Below are positions 47,886 to 60,350 of a stretch of 64,000 nt of DNA, one piece after another. The position numbers and the translations under genes are program-made. The number at the start of each line of letters is the position of its first letter. Positions within the stretch are counted from its first letter, which is position 1. Under the pieces are notes generated by a model. The model was not told where the DNA came from and did no database searches. It saw only the letters and a list, made by a program, of their open reading frames with translations. The stretch spans positions 13,958,495 through 14,022,494 of the forward strand of contig OU015490.1 in the NCBI GenBank assembly GCA_907164885.2, written 5' to 3'. The DNA comes from Dolomedes plantarius (taxonomy: Eukaryota > Arthropoda > Arachnida > Araneae > Dolomedidae).

Positions 47886-48532
47886 TAGATGTTCATGGGG
47901 AAGTTATGATGGAGAATACTAGTAAATAGGTATAGGTTAGAATAGAACCTAAATAAATCGATGCTTGCATGCGGGGGATAAGCAGGGAAACATAGAGAAT
48001 TGGCCGCTAGCATACTTTTATTCGAGAATTCTAAAAATTCTTTTAAAGTAAAATTAATAATAAAATAAGGTTCACATTCATATTATCAACTAATACACGA
48101 GGAATCTAAAAGCAGAGGCAAAATATTCAGTCAAAGCAAGTATTTCTAAGTTCTTTCGAGAGGCACTTACGACTGTTGAAGAATACAGCGATGAAGGATT
48201 CCGTTGACAGGTACCCACATCAGGTCAGACTCGGCATCATCATGTCAGACTACAGGAACATTCGCAAGTCTCCGCGACAGCGCAATCGGCTCTCTAGGGT
48301 CAAGAAGGGGGACGCACCAAGAAGGGGTAATGCAAAATGGACACAAATTGATATGCATACAGGTTTCGACGGAAAATGCAAAATCTTAAAATTTGGCGAC
48401 CAATGAATGAACATGTGACGCTGCAGCGCATCTTAACTGCGCAACTGACAGGATACTAAAGAGGAGAAATTTCGATTCCAGGTCATAAATTCTTTGCGAA
48501 TTTCATTCCGTGGACTCAGGTAGACAGTAACT

Positions 48533-49511
48533 ATGCCTCGCATACAGGTGCTCGAACAATATGCGCAGATGTCAGCATTTGAGAGAGGACGTGTATTTGG
48601 ACTAAAAGAAGCCGGTTGGTCTAATCGGCGAATAGCTCAACATTTGGATAGGAGCGATGCCACTATTAGACGATGTTGGAAGGAATAGGTGAACCATGGC
48701 CAAACATAGTGTCAAGAAGGAGTGTCGGTCGGCCTAGTCATAGTGTCGGTCGGCCTAGAGAAACGATAGAACGCGAGGACCGAGCAATCGTCAGAGCGAC
48801 ACTCACAGACCCAGATTCATCATTATTATCGATCGTACGTGCAACTGGTGCTTCAGTGACCACAAGGACCATTCATAGGCGGCTCAGGGAAAGGGGGCTG
48901 AGCTCAGGTGTCGGGCACATTCGACCTGGAATGTCATTGACTGGAATAGAATTGTCATCAGTGATGAGTCCCGCTTCGAATTGAGCCCCGATGACCAGCG
49001 AATACGTGTCTGGAGACACCCCGGACAGCGGTGGGATACCAACCTGACTGTCTTCCGTCATACTGACCGACAACCAGGAGTGATGGTCTGGGGTGCCATT
49101 TCATTTCTTAGCAGGACCCCTTACGTTGTCATCCGCGGCACCCTTACAGCATAGCGATACGTCGACGATATTCTATGCCCCGTTGTGTTGCCCTTCGTAT
49201 CACGCCATCCCGGGCTTACATTTCAGCAAGATAATGCCCGCCCGTACACGGCGAGAGTTTCTACTGCTCGTCTTCGTAATTGCCCAACGCTAATTTGGAC
49301 AGCAAGGTCGCCTGGTCTCTCCCCCATGGAGCATGTTTGGAGCATTATTGGCAGGGCTCTCCAACCAGCTCGGGATTTTGACGATCTAACGCACCAGTTG
49401 GACAGAATTTGGCACGATATCCCGCAGGAGGACATCCGCCACCTCTGTCAATCAATGCCAAGCCAAATAACTGCTCGCATAAGGGCCAGAGGCGGACCAA
49501 CGTGTTATTGA
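48533..49511 (+). pseudogene. Tc1-like transposase, decayed
   Basis: It starts MPRIQVLEQYAQMSAFERGR, close in design to the transposase at 39.6-40.6 kb. It hits a TAG after CWKE, then continues over frames: RETIEREDRAIVRATLTDP (linker), VISDESRFELSPDDQR (first Asp), VMVWGAISFLSRTPYVV, FQQDNARPYTA (second Asp), and LSPMEHVW (Glu). I again count 32 residues between the second Asp and Glu. A 17-bp unit 'agtgtcggtcggcctag' is duplicated at 48720-48755. Terminal repeats are uncertain; a weak inverted match exists between about 48311 and 49645. Confidence 0.85.
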
Positions 49512-49669
49512 CTTTTTCACTAAGTGAAGCTCTTGAATAAATCATTCAATTTTTCTCAAATTGTAATCATTTGTTTTTCTGTACATGTACATCACATCTA
49601 CCGATTTTCATCCCATTCGGTTTCTCCTTCTTTACGCGCCTTTTTTTTTTTTTTTGTCTAAGAGTATAT

Positions 49670-49677
49670 ATATGTAT

Positions 49678-49748
<71 letters not shown>
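49670..49748. repeat. (AC)n(TA)n microsatellite
   Basis: Compound tract abutting family Z copy 2. Confidence 0.95.
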
Positions 49749-49751
<3 letters not shown>

Positions 49752-50542
49752 TAACCACCGCTTATAGTGATCACTGGTTATAAGAATCAACCGTTTATAA
49801 GAATCAATATCGCGAAAACAAAAACAAATGAATTATTTCCATGTTAAAATTTTCGCTTTAAAGAATCAATCCACCGGTTTTAAGAATCAGTTTACACTCT
49901 TCGCTTTCCTTTCATTTTTCCAAAAAAGGTACTTAAACCCTCGAAAGGCACGAAGTTCTTTCTTTTTTTTTTAAAGAAAGATTGATAAGATGGGATGGAA
50001 TATAGTCGTAAAATTCACCCCTTTCTTTATTAGACATAACATAATAGTTTCCCCTTAAACGCTTTACCACAACACTGTCCTATTAGCTTGACCTGGCGGC
50101 AACTTTACCCGTCCGAGTAAATCTTCGTCTAAGACCATAAGTATTGAAAGAGGTATAAACAGCCTTCTGAAAACTTCATTACGTCAAACTACCGTAGAAA
50201 ACTTTTTCTTGCTCCCTTCCTGTAGTTGAAATGTTAAAACTGTTAAGCAGGTATGTTGTAACTTGTAACAAATATTGTTTTTTTTTTCTTCTCTTACTAT
50301 AATCATGTGTATCTACTTATAGATCTAAAAATTAAGTTCTATTTTTAAAACTATAAAAAATAATTTTAATAAAAGATAGTTAATGTAAATTAAAGAGTAT
50401 TTTATGGTAAATTATCTAATATATGTATATATAGGTGTGTGTGTTCCAGTCCAAAAACCTAAATTTCGGTTATAAGAATCAACCGCTTATAAGAATCAAA
50501 AACAGTAATAACAAACGTGATTCTTATAAGCGGAAATCACTA
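49749..50542 (+). mobile_element. Tigger-type derivative, family Z copy 2 (794 bp)
   Basis: Starts 'cagtaaccaccgcttata' after TA and ends with 'cttataagcggaaatcact'. Collinear with 37944-38920 but lacks the segment corresponding to about 38310-38505. It keeps the tail SLLKTSLRQTTVENFF in a short frame near 50155-50215. Confidence 0.75.
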
Positions 50543-50566
50543 TATATATATATACATATATATATA

Positions 50567-51845
50567 CAGAGGCTGTTCACACATTTTTTAGACGATGTAT
50601 ATTGTATTCACAAAACTAAATTACATAAAATTCTTGTGTTTTAAATGTTCTATTTGACATCCCTTATTCTGAACTATCTTTCGACACCGCAATTTCCAGG
50701 ATAATAATGCCTTTTGAAGTGTCAGAAGAGGTATTCTATCCCATTCCTCCTGAACAGCTTTCCAGAGTCCTGTAAGGGTTTTGGGACGACGTTTGGATAA
50801 TGCAGATTTTAAAAGTCCGAAAGCACAAACATCGGGAGATTTAGTAGGGATATCAGTGAAGGGTATGGCCTTGATACCAGTTTTTTGTTCCATTTCTTTT
50901 AGGAAATTTATAGTGGATTTTGATGTGTGACTGCTAGCTTTGTCCTGGAGTCTCACAGATTGATGGTACTGTGGGTAAAGCGATGGTATTTCATTCAGAA
51001 AAATTGGCGATAAAATATGTTCCTGATAGTATTTTGAGTTAATCTTGACATTTTTTCCCACTCTCTTTATTTTTAACTTGCCATTAGAAGAAAAACCAGC
51101 AACAATCATGAATCCCTTAGAAAAACTTTCTTTCGATTCTTTGAACCATGTACTTAAATTTCTTTCTCCCCTTTTATGATAATAAATTGCTCTTTTTTTG
51201 TTGCAATCATTTAAATACACCCATGATTCATCTATTGTGACAATTGTTTTCCATTTTTCTTTGGATAAGTGTTTCTCATATAGAATTCTGCAGCGTGTCC
51301 TGCGTTCAGCGATATGATTTGGAAGAAGACGATGCACATTGCGTTTTTTCGCTTTCTTAAGATTTAAATCAACGTTTATCATTTTGTTTACAGTGGACAC
51401 CGAGCATTTTAATGATTTTGCAACTGTCCTTTGACTAGGGGGATTTTCTTTTAACATTAAACAACGTACCTTTGCAATCGTCGAAGATGTCCGATTTTTC
51501 CTTGGATACTTGTTTGGAATTTTTGTCCCACTTGAGGCTCCAATTTGACGTTTTTTTTCCTTTCTTGTTGACGATATTACCTATCGACGCTTTATATATC
51601 ACAAAACCATGACTCTCACATCGTTTTTGGATAATGGAGTATGCATATTTCTCTTCGGAAAGAGCATAAATGTAGACTCCAACCACTGCTTTGTTAAAAA
51701 CGCCATTTTGAATAAAAACAAAACTTTCAAGCCGCAGACGATAATTTTGACTTTTAAAAACATAGTACAATTGCAATTATTTCTTTTGCAGCAAACGATT
51801 TTTTATTACTGCTTACCAAAATCGTCTAAAAAATGTGCGAACAGC

Positions 51846-51848
<3 letters not shown>
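50567..51848 (-). mobile_element. Mariner/Tc1-superfamily element (1,282 bp)
   Basis: The ends 'cagaggctgttcacacattt' and the inverse 'caggctgttcgcacattt' continue as 'tttagacgat'. TA flanks both sides. It contains a transposase on the minus strand that is open for most of its length. It lies only 24 bp from family Z copy 2, separated by TA repeats. Confidence 0.9.
50621..51776 (-). pseudogene. Mariner/Tc1-type transposase, frameshifted, third acidic residue not seen
   Basis: The N-terminal frame (51776-51435) carries LSEEKYAYSIIQKRCESHGF and a basic stretch. A frameshift near 51450 leads into the 278-aa frame 51457-50621, starting in the helix-turn-helix (SQRTVAKSLKCSVSTVNKMI). VTIDESWVYLND gives the first Asp and RLQDKASSHT the second. 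Downstream, TKSPDVCAFGLLKSALSKRR lacks the few residues that normally hold the third Asp between SPDV and the FGLLK block. This suggests a small in-frame deletion that would abolish catalysis. Confidence 0.8.
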
Positions 51849-51928
<80 letters not shown>

Positions 51929-52031
51929 CATATATATATATACATACATATATATATAAACATACATATATATATATATACATATATATATATACATACA
52001 TATATATATAAACATACATATATATACATAC

Positions 52032-52062
<31 letters not shown>

Positions 52063-52077
52063 CATATATATATATAC

Positions 52078-52127
<50 letters not shown>
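51849..52127. repeat. (TA)n/(CATA)n microsatellite, 279 bp
   Basis: The longest simple repeat in the window, filling the gap between a mariner-type element and a probable solo LTR. Confidence 0.95.
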
Positions 52128-52130
<3 letters not shown>

Positions 52131-53209
52131 AGAGTATTGCATTTCAACCTCTCCATTAACAAAAGAAATTCTTCTATCTCGGCCTGAGACTCATCAAAAG
52201 AATCCCGACAACTTAGGTGGCAAAATGCTAACGGCAATTTACCTTTTGTTCATCCGATAGACTTGTTCCACAGAACGTTAAGGGACATTGGTCATTTTTC
52301 TTGATTTAGTCATCGCCGCCGGGTGACACCGCTGATGTCAGTTATAAATGACAGGAGACCCCAGGTGCTTTCATTCATGAACTATCAATTGTTAAGCAGC
52401 ATCCTGGAGGCGTCGCGTGCCTAAACAAAAGGACTCGTGCCCTTCGCATTTTACCGAAGCGGCCCTTTGAGACTCTTTGAAGTGGCTTGGAGGACAAACT
52501 AAAAAGGCGGCCGCTTTAGACCCGGGGAAAATATTTCATTATCGCCCCAGGAAACCCATTTCCGTTGCTCACTTGTTCTGGATCGTTCGACTTTCCGGAG
52601 AGTGGTGCAATATCCGGTGGAGGCTCTGATATAAAAGAGAATGGACCCCTCAGTCGTGGCTTGCGTCTTTTAGTTCCTGACACGTAGCGGATCCAGTTTT
52701 AAGAGCAGCCGGGTTTGCCGCCCTTAGAGGTTGAGTCCCTTGTGACTGTTTGCAGCGACGATTTAGTTCCTGCAGGAGTAAACATACTCCGCTAATTTGT
52801 CGGAGACCAGTCTTCGTGGAAGGAGCCTTTGCTACCTTATTTTCCAGTGAGGAGTCCTTTCTCCTTAATTTAATATTTTCATCGCTACCGGGTGCGTGCA
52901 GTGGTCACCGCCGTTGATATTATTGGGGAGCCCTTTCCCATCAGGACGAAGTGCCGTTTTCTTCATCATTGAAGCAGAGCCAGTTCTGCTAGCCTAGCGG
53001 ACTTCTGTGTTCTTACTCCGCCCCACGCCGATTAAATCGAGTGTGATTACCTAAGTTACGAAGTTCATCTTACATCTGTGCAGTGTACATATCTCATCAT
53101 CATCAATTTTATTAATAAATTGCATTTGTTTTGTTTATGTAATGAGTGATGTATACCTGGTGTGTTTAAATCATCTACTGGTTGACACTACGAACCTCAG
53201 TTCGCTACA
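52128..53209 (+). mobile_element. Probable solo LTR (1,082 bp)
   Basis: Begins TGTAGAGTATTGC and ends TTCGCTACA, so the ends TGTAG/CTACA are inverted in the usual TG...CA form. Both flanks are TA repeats compatible with a target duplication. A TATA box (GATATAAAAG at about 52628) and, downstream, AATAAA (about 53114) are in the order expected for U3-R-U5 in the plus direction. No second copy lies in the window. Confidence 0.55.
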
Positions 53210-53517
53210 ATATATATATATATGCTAAAACGAAATTATTATCCCGATAGTCTTTCCAAGGACATAATTGGTTGATTTTAACGAATAGCTTGTTCTGTTG
53301 CAATTAATTAGCAATACAAACTAATAAGATTAATAAGAGTAAATAACTACTAAAAATTAAAATTAATAAATAATAATTAAATTCTTAAGTAAAAATAATA
53401 TTAAATAATAAATGATAAAAATAACTCTTAGTCATAATAAAAAACTAATTTAATTTAGTCTAATTTGTCCTATAACACAGTCTCCTTAGTAAATCTGCTT
53501 CTGCGTTTCCATTTGCT

Positions 53518-53805
53518 CCATGGTTGCAAGTTTTGTGACGTCAGTCTTCTTGCGGTTTCCTATTCTTAACTTCCATTCTGCCTAGCGCCAGGCTTGGCGT
53601 TCTTGGATTAAATAACTAGTCATTCAATTCTTCTGTTTCTAATGGATTGTACGGTGTCTAAGTATGTTTATTGTTGAGATCATACTTATCAGAAACAATC
53701 CATTGGTTTTTAGACAGTATCGGCACCGCTAATGACGAGATGTTTTTAGTTCCCGGCAGCATGTAGCTTTAGAGCTCATACTGGTTTTTCACTTTCAACT
53801 TTGTC
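53518..53805 (-). repeat. Interspersed repeat family Y, copy 3
   Basis: Inverted copy of 17467-17787 over nearly its full length, ending at a TA tract (53818-53837). The preceding 53210-53517 is AT-rich and unassigned. Confidence 0.7.
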
Positions 53806-53837
53806 ATGTCATGTCATTATATATATATATATATATA

Positions 53838-54338
53838 TGTAATAGCACGGGCGCGGGCCGACGAAGGAAGGCCCGAGTGGTATTTCTTTTAGAAGTAAAG
53901 ATGGATGACTTGTCGCCCGGCCGTGCATCACATGTTTAATTTCCTTTCCCGCTTTTCATCTCACCCTCGGACACATAAAACACCACAACGTTAATTTAAT
54001 TACATCTTTATTAGACGGCGAATACGTCTTCTCAAGACAACTACAAAATCAAAAAAGCGTTACATGTACCCTTCATGTGGTTTATATAAACTTTGTCATG
54101 TGATCATCATCGCAATTAGGGATTTGCTGTTGTCGATAAGTCACATGTGGTTTTATATAATCTGCGCAGAGCTTATCTAAAATATTGGGGACGCCGCGCC
54201 TATTTGAAAAGGAAGCCATTTAATATTTTCTCTCGAGGTTATTAGAGTTTAGAATCAAAAGCGAAATTTAGCTCGTACGCCCAAGGGAATTTAGAATAAT
54301 GTTAGATTTTAAAATGGTATGGGGTTTTTTATGTTATA
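53838..54338 (-). repeat. LTR of the non-coding element (left, 3' LTR)
   Basis: 501 bp, starting 'tgtaatagcacgggcgcggg' on the plus strand. Near-identical to 58678-59178. The differences are a C/T near 53871, a small indel cluster near 53888 and an A/G near 54112. Confidence 0.85.
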
Positions 54339-56310
54339 GAATATCCCCCCCGTCCGAGAAGAGGCTGACCAACAATGCCTGCATTGGAGGACAGACTCAC
54401 CCGGCCATGTGAGGAAAATGGGCGTCGACCACAAATTTGGAAAAGTTTGAAAAAGAACATATGTTTTAAGTTAATTTAGTATGATGACCACATGGCAAGA
54501 CATGGCACATTTCAAATTTGAATACACAAAAATACACTAATGATTTACTAATTTATGAACACAATAAAAACAAAAAAATTATAGTAATTAATGATCAACT
54601 ATAGAAAATTGTAAATTATGTAAATTTCTTATATTGTTGCTGTGAAAAAAAATTAAATTTTTAAAATGCACCTATCATCAACTGAAAACAATGTTGAGCA
54701 GGGCTGCAGTCCCCACACAACAAAATCTCAAAAAAAATTTAATTAAATTTAATTAAAAAAAAATTATCAAATTTTCACTCTACATCAGTTTTAATTTTGA
54801 GTCGACTCACACAAATAATAGAATATAACAATGAAAATATCAAAATCAACAAACAAACATGTTAAGTAAATGGAATTGAACATGACAATAATAATTTGAA
54901 GTTATTGTACTTTCCTCCTCAACTCTCACAACATTGGGGTGAGTCCAAAAAAGTTTGTAAGGTACACATGGTAGCTTATAGTTCACGTTCCTTGTAATGT
55001 TATCTACAGTATGTTGCTTGAGAAAAGTACAAAAAAAAATCACAGTTCGGTAGGTTCTGTGTCCTATCATCTCGCAAGTGCAGAATACACAAAAAAGATC
55101 ACAATGAATTGGCTTAAATAGAAAAAAAAATAGTCCTTTGTATTTGGGTAACAAAAAAAAATCAGTCTTTTTAGTGCTGTGTTATTTCTGCTTCACAAAC
55201 GTAGAATGCATAAAACATAACATTATTTTGGTTTGTTTACATATAAAGAAAATTAGTTCTTTAGTTACATAATAAAAATCACAGTTTATAATAAAAATCA
55301 CACTTTCAATACAAATCACAAGTTTTAATAAAATCACACTTCAAAAATATCAATTGTATATAAAAATTACAAAACATATCACTCATTATCTAGTTTTCGT
55401 ATCTTTATTTATCTCATTATTTTTTCTTAATATCCATTATCTCCTTTATTTCAATATTACTTATTATCAACAAAAATCTCTTTTTAATATCTTTTATATT
55501 TCTTATTCTCATTTCATCATTTCTTATTTTCATTTTATTTCGACAATATTTATTCATTCCAAAATTCTATTCAATATTCTTTAATTATACTTATTCATAT
55601 TTATTCTAACTCTATTTATTAATTCTCAATACTTTTCACTTTATTTTCAAATTATTTATCTACTATTCATTTTTGTACATTTATTATAAGTTTATGTGGA
55701 TCCATTTCTTTGTTTTGAAGGTACCTTGTTGTATGTGTGTTCCCCAACTCTTAGTCTCAAATTCTTTAATTCTACCTCTAAGCAGTGAGGGTTGTGTTTA
55801 TGTTTGTGTAACAAGTGGGTATTCTTTCTCCATATTGTTCTCTGACTAATAAGGAGGAAGAGTCTTTTAGCCGTACAGTGGACTAACCGTTAAATCTCCG
55901 ACAGAATATGACTGCGTTGAAAAACAGCATCTTGTATAGTACAAAGATGGAGAAAAAGGAAAAGGTGCAGTTGTCATACCTGTGGGAGTATAATATATAG
56001 AAATGGGAGGACAAAAGGAGTGGCCATCCCAGCCCTGTTTTAGTCATTACTCAAGCAAATAGTCTTCAGCACTTTAAGTGACTGAGTTGATGAATTAAAA
56101 ACGAATAGTAAAAAAAATTAAAAAAGATCTTAAACAGTTGGGACGACATCCAACGCGCTTGTAGAGGTGGGTGATAGGAAAGTGTTTTTCAAGAAATAGG
56201 AAATTTACTGAAAGGTTAAAGAAGTAGAGTTGTCATAGTCGGTGTTTAAATTGAGATCCAAAAAAAATTCACATATAATAGTATTCTTAAGAAGAAAGTT
56301 TAAGTTAGAC

Positions 56311-56355
<45 letters not shown>

Positions 56356-58677
56356 TATCTTTAGTAGGACAACACATAATTAATTATATCGATTTAAAAA
56401 AAATATAATGATGTTAAGCATCACAGAGAAAAGAAAGAAAAATGGATCTAATGTTTGTCATTATTCGTGGTGTAGTTTTAAGTTCTCTGGTGCATTATAA
56501 TATCTCAATCTGCAAGCATGAACAATTTCAGAATCTCGTTTAGTGTGAAAGTTTGGTCTATCAATTTTATATTCAATAGAATCAAAAATACACAACATAT
56601 GAAAGTATTAAACACACAATAATAAAATACTCCTAATACCAATAATAATAATAATAATACCTTAATATTCTCTATCAATTGCCATAATTTAATGTTAATG
56701 TTCAAATTTCAAACTATTATTCTATTAATTGACACAAATAATCAAAATCTTTTACCAATGCCCATCTCAGTTTTATTAAGTTAATCATGAAATCGATAAA
56801 CCAAAATTAATTTTACTTTTCTTATATCACATTTTGGTATGAATCCTCGCTGTAAAGTTCCCAAATATTCATCATTTGTATTTAATATCTTAAAACATAT
56901 TTCTCATTATAATATTATCTTTCCTATTTATTTATTATTCTTCATTATTTCTATTTCGAGAATTTTCTGGGGCGGATGAACCAAATATAACATACAATGG
57001 TTTTTTAATTCTCCAATTGTGGTTTTTTGGCACCCTAAGTCATGTTATAAAGACGTTCCGTTTATGAAAATCGTAACACGAATTTTAACTGTCGACTAAC
57101 CTCCAGAAATCTCCTTTACTTAAATTCGTAGAACAATTTACGAGGTCTCAACATCAAATGTAATATGTCAAAGTACTTAAATTATAAAATTTTCTTGATG
57201 TCTGAAAATTACTATGTTATCCCTGCAGATATTTTCCAAAACCAAAACCACAGGCATCATGTTAAAATGTAGAGTCGCAAAAATTCTAGGTCAAATAAAT
57301 CAAAACAAGTTTGGCTCTTTTCGTGATCGTGTTTACAAAACTAATGCTGAGCATTCAAATTTATTGCGGAGGCGACCTTCGAAATGTAATACAACGGCGC
57401 TCGAAACCGGAAATGATTAGTTATTATTTTTTTTTTCTTTTTCTCCGCGACGATTCAGAACTGCGTGCTAAATTAGATACTCGTAACATTACTTTACTCA
57501 TTTAATATTTCAGTTTAACGTAACCAAGGATCATTAATTATCTTAAAACACTAAAATATTCATTATCAGAAAAAGAACATAGAAATATTATAAAATTACA
57601 CTAAAACACACACTTATAATAAATTTATCACATATAAGTCTCAAAAATTTCTTTAAATTCAAATATCTTATAATAGGAAAAAATATACTCTTAAAATTCT
57701 ATCAAAATGCAAATCAACATGAAACATTTTAAAATCAAAAACAAAATACACGTTTTAAACCAATGATTCCTACTTTCGTTTTACTTTTTATCGATTTATT
57801 TTTTATCATCAGTACTTAATTAAATCAATAATTTGAAAATACTTTCACCGAAACACATTTATAATAAATTTTTATCAATATCTATTAATATTAAAATTTT
57901 CACCCTTAACAATAATTCGTAAATTTTAGCTTACCAATTGAAGTGGTTATTCACACTCTTTACCATTATCCTTATTAATTTTCACCATTAGTATTTCCAA
58001 ATTAATTATACACATTTTTCATATATTTAACATCTGCAGCTCGGTTCTGAATTTATCTTGGTGAAGTTCTTAGCTTAGCTAGTCCCAAGGTGACAGTTTT
58101 TATTTCGAAATAGTCCTAGAACTCAGTATCCCAATTGGAGATGACACTAGATGACAGTCTCTCATAAAAGTGAATTTCCAGTCAATTAAATTCAAAACTT
58201 CGCACGTTGTATTCAACAGACTATTCCACTGCACACAGCATGTTTTCGCAGAATTTCTCGGGATATTTTTATCCCCAGGTCAACGATTAGTGAAAATCGA
58301 CGTTTCACATAATCTGAAAATATTTTTTCACGAAATCTCTGCCACGAAACTTCGGAAGTTCACACATGATTCGACGACTGAAAAATATTCAAAACTAACA
58401 CTGGTGGTCACTCCGAAGTAAGCGACATCATCTTGACTTAATGTAATCCGGAAATGAAACTCCTTTTTGACACAAAAATTTAAATTTCAGATTCAATCAA
58501 AGTTCACTTCGTGGGAATCCACGGGATTTGTACGCGACACACTCAGCCCAATATTGTATTCCAGTAAAGTTATCAATGTCACATGGTAAGATAGGGGAGT
58601 TTTTTTCTCCGTTGGAAAGGAATGATGGCGGCTCAACTCACTGTCTGTATCCGAGGGGAGGTATTCCAGCCGACTTT
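54339..58677. other. Non-coding interior of the young LTR element
   Basis: AT-rich sequence with only short open frames. The longest, 102 aa at 54846-55154 on the minus strand, resembles nothing I know. It contains a T-homopolymer of about 40 bp at 56312-56352 and a ten-fold (AAT)n at 56640-56660. The right end (58140-58677), read on the minus strand, looks like an untranslated leader. Confidence 0.6.
56312..56352. repeat. Poly(T) tract
   Basis: An uninterrupted T run of about 40 bp, which could be the poly(A) tail of a minus-strand retrocopy or simple slippage. No source RNA is recognised. Confidence 0.85.
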
Positions 58678-59178
58678 TGTAATAGCACGGGCGCGGGCCG
58701 ACGAAGGAAGGCCTGAGTGGTATTTCTTTTTTAGGTAGAGATGGATGACTTGTCGCCCGGCCGTGCATCACATGTTTAATTTCCTTTCCCGCTTTTCATC
58801 TCACCCTCGGACACATAAAACACCACAACGTTAATTTAATTACATCTTTATTAGACGGCGAATACGTCTTCTCAAGACAACTACAAAATCAAAAAAGCGT
58901 TACATGTACCCTTCATGTGGTTTATATAAACTTTGTCATGTGATCATCATCGCGATTAGGGATTTGCTGTTGTCGATAAGTCACATGTGGTTTTATATAA
59001 TCTGCGCAGAGCTTATCTAAAATATTGGGGACGCCGCGCCTATTTGAAAAGGAAGCCATTTAATATTTTCTCTCGAGGTTATTAGAGTTTAGAATCAAAA
59101 GCGAAATTTAGCTCGTACGCCCAAGGGAATTTAGAATAATGTTAGATTTTAAAATGGTATGGGGTTTTTTATGTTATA
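58678..59178 (-). repeat. LTR of the non-coding element (right, 5' LTR)
   Basis: 501 bp, partner of 53838-54338. The final 'ttttttatgttata' runs into TA repeats, so the exact end and the ATATA target duplication are ambiguous by one or two bases. From 59179 to 59605 nothing is recognised. Confidence 0.85.
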
Positions 59179-59605
59179 TATATATATGTATAACATACAC
59201 TATATAATATATATAGTATGTCAACTATACTGGCGCAAAATGAAAGTCCTCGGAAAGTCTCACTCTCATTCGGGCCAATCTCATATTTCCATATCCATTG
59301 AGCTTCCCAAACCTCACGGAACGGGACATCTTTTATGAACACAAAAACGTCCACGTCGAAGGAGCAGAGAATGGCAATAACAGCAGAGAAACGTCTGACC
59401 CGTTAGCTCGACTATCTGGGCCTAAAACCTCCCAATTCAGAGATGTTTATAAACTGGACAAACCAATATGTATACAGTGAAAATTCACTAGCCAGCTACC
59501 CCTATTCGACAGCCGCACAGCAAAAGGGCATCTTTTTGGGGAACCATGACTGGCCACCATACAAAAGTTTCACTATATGTATGTATGTATATATATATAT
59601 ATATA

Positions 59606-60224
59606 CAGTCGAACCTCCATATATCGAAGTAGCAAAATGCCGGAAAAAATTCGATATATAGAAATTTCGATATATAGAATTGATCTTAGTTTTATCATAA
59701 TTCTCTTAAAACATTAAAATTAAAGCTAATTTTCGTATACGAAAATCCATTTCCAATTTATATGCTAATCACATTAAATGAAAGTTCATAACTAAAAAAT
59801 GAATTAATGTGAAAGATTTATTGAGTACTATATACCTTAAAAAAAAACAATAATCCAGTTAGTGGTTACAGTGATCACAGTTACATTCTTTTAAAAATAA
59901 CTACGAATATCTTGCAGAACAGACAGTTTTGTGGAAAGTTCATCAAAGAAATGCTCGCATTTATTCAGTCCATTAAAAACTTCGTCAGGGACATTTTCCA
60001 CGAATTGAAGTCCACGAAGTATTGTTTCAAACGCCAAAAATTGGGAGATTTTATTCTAAAGTGGAATAAAATCTCCCAATATGTCGTGGAAAAAATTTCG
60101 ATATATAGAGATTTTTTCGATATATAGAAACAGATTTTCTATGTAATGAACATGGAGATTTGCTAATAGTTCGATATATAGAAAATTTCGATATAGGGAA
60201 GTTCGATATATGAAGGTTAGACTG
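59606..60224 (-). mobile_element. Tigger-type derivative, family W copy 2 (619 bp)
   Basis: The ends 'cagtcgaacctccatatatc' and the inverse 'cagtctaaccttcatatatc' are clear, and TA precedes the left end. 'cgatatatagaaa' repeats subterminally. The interior encodes, on the minus strand (about 60040-59870), a decayed transposase tail collinear with 41350-41153. TA-type tract 60226-60350 follows. Confidence 0.85.
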
Positions 60225-60225
60225 T

Positions 60226-60226
60226 G

Positions 60227-60306
<80 letters not shown>

Positions 60307-60350
60307 CCTGTGTGTAAATATATACACACATATATCTATATATATATATA
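60226..60350. repeat. (TA)n(TG)n microsatellite
   Basis: Tract filling the gap between family W copy 2 and repeat family X copy D. Confidence 0.95.

Larger units (their letters stand above)
46240..48060 (-). pseudogene. Reverse-transcriptase fragment (Penelope-like type), split by a Tigger insertion
   Basis: On the minus strand the RT palm is clear: FFKQIKGIPMGNSFSSAFAN is followed by FRYIDDLIILN with the catalytic YIDD. After it come YPKELSLNKTNEDNHYAAYL and DIKIKI and a tail to about 46240. The sequence upstream of the Tigger element (47886-48060) encodes the preceding RT part, with SLCFPAYPPHASIDLF and ILHHNFPMNI. The two halves join in frame when 46946-47887 is removed, apart from one later stop and frameshift. 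The RT style resembles Penelope-like or related elements of invertebrates; no endonuclease domain was found. Confidence 0.7.
53838..59178 (-). mobile_element. Young LTR element without recognisable gag-pol (5.3 kb)
   Basis: Two 501-bp direct repeats (53838-54338 and 58678-59178) differ at only a handful of positions, so the insertion is recent. The interior of 4.3 kb contains no gag, protease, RT or integrase motif in any frame that I can read. Orientation is probably minus: in that direction the LTR has TATA boxes followed by AATAAA and ends in ATTACA, and a G-run (ggacggggggga) precedes the LTR as a polypurine tract would. This is a LARD-like non-autonomous element. Confidence 0.75.

Noticed and set aside
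54846..55154. 102-aa minus-strand frame as a retroelement protein
   Set aside because: No zinc knuckle, protease, RT or integrase motif; Cys/Phe-rich composition is expected from this AT-rich strand.
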